Source: Hyphomicrobium_A sp963726795 (lineage in GTDB: Bacteria > Pseudomonadota > Alphaproteobacteria > Rhizobiales > Hyphomicrobiaceae). Taken from it: a DNA stretch of 64,000 nt. The notes under the pieces are model-generated. The model saw only the letters and a list, made by a program, of their open reading frames with translations. It was not told the origin of the DNA and ran no database searches. The DNA is taken from NCBI GenBank assembly GCA_963726795.1, contig CAVSDD010000004.1, forward strand, positions 496,001 through 560,000. The letters are read 5' to 3'. The position numbers were made by a program, and so were the translations under genes. This document shows, piece after piece, positions 58,561 to 64,000 of the stretch; the stretch's first letter is position 1, and each line of letters starts with the position of its first letter.

Positions 58561-59704
58561 ATGGCGATCCCGGCGGCCGCCCCCGTAGCAAGCTCTGCAG
58601 AGAATTGCCATCGTCACCTCGGCGGGCGAGCCGCTGCGCCAATTGCGCCAGTCGCTGCTCGGCGAAATCATCGCGCGCGGTCATCGCGTGCTCGTGGTCG
58701 CGCCGGAATTTGAGCCGGGCGATCATGCAGCGCTTGCGGAGCTGGGTGCTGAGCGAGCGACCTTCGACGCTGATCCTGCTGGGCTGCGATTGCTGTCGGA
58801 CCGCAAGGCGGTGGCGGCGCTCAAACAAACGCTCACGAACTGGGACCCGCATGTGGTGCTTGGGTGCGGCTCCAAGCCGATGGTTTATGCCGCGCTTGCC
58901 GCCCAGGCTGCCGGCATCGAGCGCGTCGTGCTGCTCGTCAACGCTTTGCCGCTGCATCGATTTACGGGGACGCTGGCATCGGATGAAATGCCGGCGTGGC
59001 GCTACGGTCAGGCGTTCCGGGTTGCCCGCGCCGCGATCTTCTACAACCAGGAAGATGCCGCGCTGATGAAGCGGCTGGGGCTGCTGTCGCCAGCCGTCAC
59101 GAGCGTGGTGGTGCCGGGCTCCGGCGTCGATATGGAGCAGCATCGGGTCCTGCCGCTGCCGCCATTGAATCAGGGTCTCGTGTTCCTGATGCATGCGCCG
59201 CTCGATCGCCGCAAGGGCATCACCGAATATTGCGAGGCGGCGCGATATCTGCGTGAGCGCACGCCATCGACGCGCTTCCTGCTGGCCGGCGCCCCGACCG
59301 AAGGTCCCCACGCCGTGGCTGCCGAAGGTTTTACGGGACCTGGATGCTCGGTTGAGTACCACGGAGCGCCCGAGGATCTTTCCGAGTTGCTCGCCGCCTG
59401 TCACGTGTTCGTCTACCCCTCGCACGGCGAATCCATGCCGCAACCTGTTCTCGAGGCGATGGCCGCCGGACGTCCGATCATCACCAGCGATATCATCGGA
59501 TGCCGCGACACGGTCGATGAGCGCGTCAACGGCTGCCTCGTGCAAGCGGGCGACGCAGAGGCGCTCGCCGACGCCATGGAAAGCTTCTTGAAGCGTCCCG
59601 ATCTCATTCCGCCGATCGCGCGCGCGAGCCGCACCAAGGCCGAGCGATTTTGCTCGATCGCTTCCGTCAACGGACCGGTCTTTGCGGCGCTTGGGTTGAG
59701 CTGA
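58561..59704 (+). CDS. Family 4 (GT-B) glycosyltransferase (frame break at the N-terminus)
   Basis: A GT-B enzyme of about 380 residues that probably uses the sugar nucleotide made by the neighbouring dehydratase. The N-terminal domain has IVTSAGEPLRQLRQSLLGEI and LVVAPEFEPGDHAAL. The C-terminal donor site has VFLMHAPLDRRKGI, FVYPSHGESMPQPVLEAMA and GRPIITSDIIGCRDTVDE. The nearest good start, ATG 58,561 with AAGGAAG upstream, is in frame 1, while the body is in frame 2 from about 58,601 and frame 2 has a stop at 58,586. One surplus base near 58,600 joins them. Otherwise no start exists before 58,643. Confidence 0.83.
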
Positions 59705-59717
59705 GCAAGGTGTTCGC

Positions 59718-60182
59718 TCAAGACTTGCGGTAGAGCGCATAGGTGAGCCGCGGCTGTTGGAAGGTGGCTCCTGGATCGACCAGCATATCCGGGAGGATGG
59801 CTTGGCGGCCGAGCAGCATTCGGTACGTCATCCGCTCGCGGTTGGTGAGGGTGACCTCGATCGGCCAGTCACGGCCGCCCAGTAGCAAGCGTGTGGCGAT
59901 GACGTACCGCAGCTCGCGCTCGCCGTTGGAGCTGCGCACCTCGCGCTGGTCGATGACCGGTGCCGACGCTTCGATCTCGATGCTGGCGCGCTGCGGGCTT
60001 GGCCGCACCCTGAAGCGCACCATCGGGCGCTTGCTCTTGCCGTAGGGTTCAACAGAGAGCGTGTGCAGCGCCGAGGTGCGGGCCCCGGTGTCGATCTTGG
60101 CTTTCAAGGCGGGCAGACCGAGATCGGGGAGCGCGATCCATTCCTGCCAGCCGAGGATCAGGGGTGTCGGCATTTTGATCAT
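59718..60182 (-). CDS. Retropepsin-like aspartic protease, RimK/RimB ('ATP-dependent zinc protease') family
   Basis: A 154-residue single-domain protein. It starts MIKMPTPLILGWQEWIALPDLG and carries KIDTGARTSALHT, where Asp-Thr-Gly-Ala is the retroviral-type aspartic protease motif. RYVIATRLLLGG, RMTYRMLLGRQAILPDMLVDPG and a C-terminal aromatic tail follow. Family members such as RimB cleave poly-glutamate tails added by RimK to ribosomal protein S6. No rimK gene is in the window, so the partner is unknown. ATG 60,182 is chosen by similarity. It converges on the glycosyltransferase. Confidence 0.82.
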   Translation of the reverse strand: MIKMPTPLILGWQEWIALPDLGLPALKAKIDTGARTSALHTLSVEPYGKSKRPMVRFRVRPSPQRASIEIEASAPVIDQREVRSSNGERELRYVIATRLLLGGRDWPIEVTLTNRERMTYRMLLGRQAILPDMLVDPGATFQQPRLTYALYRKS

Positions 60183-60486
60183 GGGCAATCGGGCCGGTGC
60201 AAGAGTGGCAACGGGGTGTTCTCGCGCATCTACTTTTAGCCTGTTTGCAGCCTCAACACATGGCCAAGCCCCTTGCTGTTTTTGCCCGACAGTGACCCGA
60301 CAGTGAAAAGTCTCGTTGCGCCGGCAGCACGGGGCTTTTGTATTTGCGAGCCGGTAAATTTCTGCCTCAAATCCGCTTCTTTCTCGGCAGCTGATCCCGC
60401 CGGCTCCACGACGGCTCGCCAATAGGCTCTTATTTGCGCCGTGCCGTGGCCAAGCGGGGAGCCCACAACGGCTATGGAGAAAAGCC
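60183..60486. other. Intergenic region upstream of the zinc-protease-like and exported-protein genes
   Basis: No gene is supported in these 304 bases. The region holds the divergent promoters of the leftward protease-like gene and the rightward exported protein. A short direct repeat CCCGACAGTGA occurs twice near 60,282-60,305. No promoter is assigned. Confidence 0.35.
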
Positions 60487-60766
60487 ATGACGACCAAGAA
60501 TGTGCTGCTGGCCCTCGCTGCTACCGGCTTGCTTGCGTTCGGCGCTGCCGCCCCAGTTTACGCTGAAGACCCGCCGGCTACCGGCGAAAGCATGAAGAGC
60601 GAAGTCCCTGCCGATCCTGACAGCACCATGGCTCCGGCCGATGCCGGCCAGGATCCCGGCGCTGACTTCCAAGATGGATGCCGGTGCGGATGCCGGCGCC
60701 AAGGACGGCGGCGGCGACGCCCCGGACGGCGCGCCCGCGCCCAAGGATGGCAGTGAGGCGAAGTAA
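60487..60766 (+). CDS. Small exported acidic protein (one frame break)
   Basis: A signal peptide (VLLALAATGLLAFGAAAPVYA) is followed by an acidic low-complexity mature part (PPATGESMKSEVPADPDSTM). After GADF the frame turns Arg/Cys-rich. Removing one T at 60,667-60,668 restores SKMDAGADAGAKDGGGDAP and an end in GSEAK at 60,766, about 92 residues. The corrected composition (Asp, Gly, Ala, Lys) matches the first half, so a frame break is preferred to a real Arg-rich tail. Function unknown; probably disordered in the periplasm. Confidence 0.6.
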
Positions 60767-60943
60767 CCTCGACCTCGCCCTACAAGCTGCGAATACACAA
60801 GCGCCTCGATGGCCGCCGGCTTTGCCGGGTCGCCGTCGGGGCGCGTTGTTTTTTGATCGAATTTGGTGCACGGCCGCGGCGAGGGCATCAGCAAGGATGG
60901 CGATGCAATTGACCGCAAAGCCAGACTTTCCTATTTCACGGAC

Positions 60944-61459
60944 ATGGCAAAGCTGCCCATCGTAACGCTTCCAGATCCGATCCTGCGTCAGGTGTCGGCG
61001 CCGCTCGAGCGCGTCGACGACGAGGCGCGGCGGCTCATGGACGACATGCTCGAGACGATGTACGACGCGCCCGGCATCGGGCTTGCCGCGGTGCAGGTCG
61101 GCGTGCCGCGCCGCATTGTCGTGATCGACATCGCTGATGAAGACGAGCCGCCGGCGCCGCTTTACCTGGTCAATCCGGAGATCGTTACGCTGGGGTCCGA
61201 GATGCGCTTGCACGAGGAAGGCTGCCTCTCGATCCCGGACGTGCGCATCGAGATCGAGCGGCCGTCCACCATAACTTTGCGCTACCTTGACCGCGCCGGT
61301 GAGCAACAGGAGCTTGCGGCCGAGGGCCTGCTCGCGACGGCGATCCAGCACGAGGTCAATCACCTCGACGGCAAGCTCATCATCGACTTCCTTTCCTCGC
61401 TCAAGCGCGACATGGTGGTGCGTAAGTTCAAAAAGCAGGCGCGCTCCGAGGCGCTCTGA
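60944..61459 (+). CDS. def: Peptide deformylase Def
   Basis: Def removes the formyl group from nascent proteins. The 171-residue protein has all three family motifs: GIGLAAVQVG, EGCLS (metal Cys) and QHEVNHLDG (metal His pair and catalytic Glu). ATG 60,944 begins MAKLPIVTLPDPILRQ; the frame runs 27 codons further upstream without similarity. It forms the usual def-fmt-truA block. Confidence 0.95.
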   Translation: MAKLPIVTLPDPILRQVSAPLERVDDEARRLMDDMLETMYDAPGIGLAAVQVGVPRRIVVIDIADEDEPPAPLYLVNPEIVTLGSEMRLHEEGCLSIPDVRIEIERPSTITLRYLDRAGEQQELAAEGLLATAIQHEVNHLDGKLIIDFLSSLKRDMVVRKFKKQARSEAL

Positions 61460-61495
61460 CGTCGCACGTTTCCCTTCGCCAAGCGGACCACACCG

Positions 61496-62440
61496 ATGAC
61501 GCTGCGCATCGTATTCATGGGTACGCCGGACTTCGCCGTTGCGACGCTCGCGGAAATTCTCGGCGCCGGCCACGAGGTCGTTGTCGCCTACACGCAGCCG
61601 CCACGCCCTGCAGGCCGTGGGATGGCGCCAACGAAATCCCCAGTTCACCTCTTTGCCGAGCAGGGCGGCATCGAGGTTCGCACGCCGGCGAGCCTCAAGG
61701 GTGCAGCGGAGCAGGCGGAATTTGCAGCGCTCGACGCCGATGCCGCCGTCGTCGTTGCTTACGGTCTGCTGCTGCCGGCTGCAGTGCTTGCCGCGCCGCG
61801 TTTCGGCTGCCTCAACCTGCACGCCTCCGCGCTTCCCCGCTGGCGCGGCGCCGCGCCGATCCAGCGCGCCATCATGGCCGGCGATACCTCGACCGCGGCG
61901 GCGATCATGCGCATGGAAAAAGGTCTCGATACCGGGCCGGTCTGCCTCGCCGAGCCCGTTGCGATAGAGACCGACATGACGGCCGGGATGCTTCACGACG
62001 TTCTCATGCGTACTGGCGCCGGGTTGATGACGCGTGCGCTCGCGGCGCTCGAACGCGGTGCGCTGGATTGTCAGCCGCAATCGGCAAGCGGGGTCACCTA
62101 CGCCACGAAAATCGACAAGGCCGAGGCCCGCATCGATTTTACGCGGCCCGCGCGCGAGGTGCACAACCTGATCCGCGGATTATCGCCGTTTCCCGGGGCA
62201 TGGTTTGAGGCCGGCACCGACGGCAAGCGCGAGCGGATCAAGGTGCTACGCGCGTGCATCGCGGATGGCAGCGGTCATCCCGGTGAGGTGCTTGACGGCC
62301 AACTAACGGTCGCCTGCGCCCACGGCGCTGTACGCCTTTTGGAGCTGCAACGCGCCGGCAAAAGCCCGATGCGCACCGCCGATCTTGTGCGCGGCTTTCC
62401 TCTGGTGCCGGGCACACGGCTAGAATCCTCCGCCCATTAA
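61496..62440 (+). CDS. fmt: Methionyl-tRNA formyltransferase Fmt
   Basis: Fmt formylates initiator methionyl-tRNA using 10-formyl-tetrahydrofolate. The 314-residue protein starts LRIVFMGTPDFAVATLAEIL. It has NLHASALPRWRGAAPIQRAI, with the folate/catalytic Asn-His motif, and GVTYATKIDKAEARIDF at the start of the C-terminal tRNA-binding domain. It is 36 bp after def. Confidence 0.95.
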   Translation: MTLRIVFMGTPDFAVATLAEILGAGHEVVVAYTQPPRPAGRGMAPTKSPVHLFAEQGGIEVRTPASLKGAAEQAEFAALDADAAVVVAYGLLLPAAVLAAPRFGCLNLHASALPRWRGAAPIQRAIMAGDTSTAAAIMRMEKGLDTGPVCLAEPVAIETDMTAGMLHDVLMRTGAGLMTRALAALERGALDCQPQSASGVTYATKIDKAEARIDFTRPAREVHNLIRGLSPFPGAWFEAGTDGKRERIKVLRACIADGSGHPGEVLDGQLTVACAHGAVRLLELQRAGKSPMRTADLVRGFPLVPGTRLESSAH

Positions 62441-62526
62441 GCATCGAAGCGCTCTTCTGACAGCAGCGCCGCGCGGCGCGTTAAGATATGCTTAGCCTTG
62501 TTTGGTTTTGTAGCCGGAGTGTTGCC

Positions 62527-62811
62527 ATGCGTTTAGTCCGTCTGTCGCTCGTCGCGGGGGCCGCGATGTTCTTTGCCGCCTCCGCCATGGCCGAGTCCGC
62601 GCATACGACGCGCATCGAGACGCAGCGCTACTACGGCGCCATCGTAACGCTCGAGCACGGTGTGCGCGTCACACGTCCGCTGCCACCTACCGAACACATG
62701 ATCATCAACCCGGATGGGGCAACACCGCTCAGCATCGGCGCCAACGGTGACATCTCGGCTGCTTCCCCGCCTGTCCCCGCCGAGCCCGAGCACAATCAGG
62801 AAAACGAGTAA
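62527..62811 (+). CDS. Small exported hypothetical protein (94 aa)
   Basis: A 94-residue protein with a signal peptide (LSLVAGAAMFFAASAMA). A short mature part begins ESAHTTRIETQRYYGAIVTLEHGVRVTR, and a Pro/Glu/Asn-rich tail follows. No family is recognised. It lies between fmt and truA on the same strand. ATG 62,527 is chosen because the signal peptide begins there. Confidence 0.6.
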   Translation: MRLVRLSLVAGAAMFFAASAMAESAHTTRIETQRYYGAIVTLEHGVRVTRPLPPTEHMIINPDGATPLSIGANGDISAASPPVPAEPEHNQENE

Positions 62812-62894
62812 GCGCATCGGCAAATCCGGTTTGCGCTTCGCGCGAAGAAGCTTAGGGATGGTGCCGCGCTGAGCGCTCCGAGCACCGCCAAGCC

Positions 62895-63695
62895 ATGCCC
62901 CGCTATCGCATCGTTATCGAATATGACGGCACGCCGTTCCTTGGATGGCAGCGCCAGTCGCAGGGCGCCTCGGTGCAGGGGGCGCTCGAGGATGCGCTGG
63001 CTCGCTTCAGCAGCGAGCAGGTAAGCGTGCGCGGGGCCGGCCGCACCGACGCCGGCGTTCACGCGCTGGGTCAGGTGGCGCATTTCGATCTGGCAAAAGA
63101 CTGGGATCCGTTTCGCGTGCGTGAGGCGTTGAATTTCCACCTCAGGCCCGCGCCCGTTGTCGTGCTCGATTGCGCAGTCGCTGCCGGCGATTTCGATGCG
63201 CGCTATAGCGCCACCGCGCGCCACTACCGCTACCGCATCCTCAACCGGCGTGCGCCGCCGGCGCTCGAGCGCGACCGGGTCTGGTGGGTTCCCGTTCCCC
63301 TCGATCATGCCGCGATGGCCGAGGGCGCACGCCATCTCCTGGGACGCCACGACTTCACGACGTTTCGTGCGGCCCAGTGCCAGGCCAACTCGCCGCTGCG
63401 CACGCTCGATCGGCTCGACGTCGCGAGGTACGGCGAGGAAATCGTGGTCACCGCATCGGCGCGCTCGTTCCTGCACAACCAGGTACGGTCCATGGTGGGC
63501 AGCGTGAAACTCGTCGGTGAGGGCAAGTGGCGCGCGGCTGAGATCAAGAGAGCGCTCGAAGCGCGCGATCGCGCGGCGTGTGGTCCCGTGGCTGCTGCCG
63601 CTGGGCTGTACCTGGAGCGCGTCGATTACGGCGCGCCGGCCCAGGCGTCGAGAGACATGTCCTCGAGCGAGGAAATTGCGGAAGACGACGACTGA
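62895..63695 (+). CDS. truA: tRNA pseudouridine(38-40) synthase TruA
   Basis: TruA makes pseudouridine at positions 38-40 of the anticodon stem-loop. The 266-residue protein begins YRIVIEYDGTPFLGWQRQ and has the catalytic Asp52 in GAGRTDAGVHALGQVAHFD. HDFTTFRAAQCQANSPLRT and FLHNQVRSMVGSVKLVG follow. The last 20 residues are a variable acidic tail. End of the def-fmt-truA block. Confidence 0.95.
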   Translation: MPRYRIVIEYDGTPFLGWQRQSQGASVQGALEDALARFSSEQVSVRGAGRTDAGVHALGQVAHFDLAKDWDPFRVREALNFHLRPAPVVVLDCAVAAGDFDARYSATARHYRYRILNRRAPPALERDRVWWVPVPLDHAAMAEGARHLLGRHDFTTFRAAQCQANSPLRTLDRLDVARYGEEIVVTASARSFLHNQVRSMVGSVKLVGEGKWRAAEIKRALEARDRAACGPVAAAAGLYLERVDYGAPAQASRDMSSSEEIAEDDD

Positions 63696-64000
63696 GGCGA
63701 TTCTGCGCCTTCCGCGGAGCCTGCATCGTGCGGTTAGGTAACGCGCGGCCTCTTCTCTGTCATCCTCAGGCTTGGCCTGAGGACCCAGTCCTCTATTTGC
63801 GCCTGGCGAGATTTGGTGTAGCAGCGCTGGCAGCACGACGTCTTGCACCTGTACCTGCTGATGTAGGTCCTCGGGACAAGCCCCAGGATGACACCTTTTG
63901 GATGCGCCAATTCGCCTCGCGGTGCTTCCACCCGAGAGATCGCCAAGACCAGGGAGCGGGGCGGTTCGGGCCCTTCACTGTGTTCGAGATGGATGCAGCC
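63696..64000. other. Region downstream of truA to the window edge
   Basis: No gene is supported. A leftward open frame of about 70 codons crosses the inverted-repeat element described separately and is judged non-coding. The final bases (about 63,900-64,000) are ordinary GC-rich sequence with no recognisable product. Confidence 0.45.
63759..63892. repeat. Imperfect inverted-repeat element (134 bp, REP/MITE-like)
   Basis: Two 26-bp arms, at 63,759-63,784 (begins GTCATCCTCAGG) and 63,867-63,892 (ends CCAGGATGAC), are imperfect inverted copies separated by 82 bp. Each arm also contains its own small palindrome (CCTCAGG-CTTGG-CCTGAGG in the left one). This style of intergenic element is familiar from alphaproteobacterial genomes. 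It lies in non-coding DNA after truA, with no transposase or target-site duplication recognised. Confidence 0.6.

Noticed and set aside
60661..60756. Arg/Cys-rich C-terminal tail on the small exported protein
   Set aside because: Removing one T restores an acidic tail of the same composition as the first half, with a stop ten bases further on.
63734..63946. Leftward frame of about 70 codons after truA
   Set aside because: It is generated by the inverted-repeat element. Such frames recur wherever this type of repeat occurs and show no protein features.

Overview
The window is about 64 kb of GC-rich, gene-dense alphaproteobacterial chromosome. Gene content points to Hyphomicrobiales (Rhizobiales): an aerobic CobG/CobN cobalamin pathway, a Cpa/Tad pilus locus, a CycM-like membrane cytochrome c, an alphaproteobacterial-type DnaX, an SRP RNA just upstream of dnaX, a def-fmt-truA block, and a Methylobacterium-like PqqA peptide. 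This placement is inferred from gene content and style; no 16S rRNA gene is present. No tRNA, CRISPR array, prophage or insertion sequence was recognised.

Layout. (1) 1-10,433: aerobic cobalamin cluster cobN(partial)-G-H-I-J, cobK (opposite strand), cobL-E-M-B and bluB. Most neighbours are coupled by ATGA/GTGA stop-start overlaps. (2) 10,493-15,892: rimO, small conserved hypotheticals, a cation-diffusion-facilitator exporter, a YdjM-like membrane protein and a TetR regulator. (3) 16,062-29,474: the Tad/Flp pilus locus. A leftward pilin-secretin N-domain/TadE/TadE operon diverges from three small Flp pilins and cpaA-B-C-D-E-F-tadB-tadC, and tadD is convergent. (4) 29,590-33,866: two GST-family proteins, an M17 aminopeptidase translationally coupled to an SH3-NlpC/P60 peptidase, and a hypothetical. 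(5) 33,891-41,807: a leftward yejA-yejA-yejB-yejE-yejF oligopeptide ABC importer operon. (6) 41,973-45,203: cytochrome c, kdsB, pheA and an SDR. (7) 45,264-47,692: SRP RNA, dnaX and ybaB. (8) 47,711-55,424: an accessory segment between ybaB and recR, with a PEBP protein, an orphan pqqA plus a small exported PepSY-like protein, a permease-HAMP-GGDEF-EAL fusion and an ExaC-type aldehyde dehydrogenase with DUF779. (9) 55,698-63,695: recR, a PglF/CapD-type nucleotide-sugar dehydratase, a glycosyltransferase, a retropepsin-like protease, def, fmt and truA. (10) An inverted-repeat element closes the window.

Twelve otherwise intact, well-recognised genes (cobN, cobH, cobK, rimO, a tadE, cpaC, yejE, the second yejA, the aldehyde dehydrogenase, the pglF-like gene, the glycosyltransferase and a small exported protein) are interrupted by a frame change. 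Every single-event case is resolved by removing one base. A shared direction on both strands, in conserved single-copy genes, suggests spurious single-base insertions in the assembly rather than twelve pseudogenes. I therefore annotate these as full-span coding sequences with the break noted.

The most interesting candidates are the amino-acid-permease-like module fused to HAMP-GGDEF-EAL (a possible transporter-derived c-di-GMP sensor), the 29-codon PqqA-like peptide followed by a hairpin and a secreted PepSY-like protein with no pqqBCDE nearby, and the accessory segment that splits the usually contiguous dnaX-ybaB-recR block.
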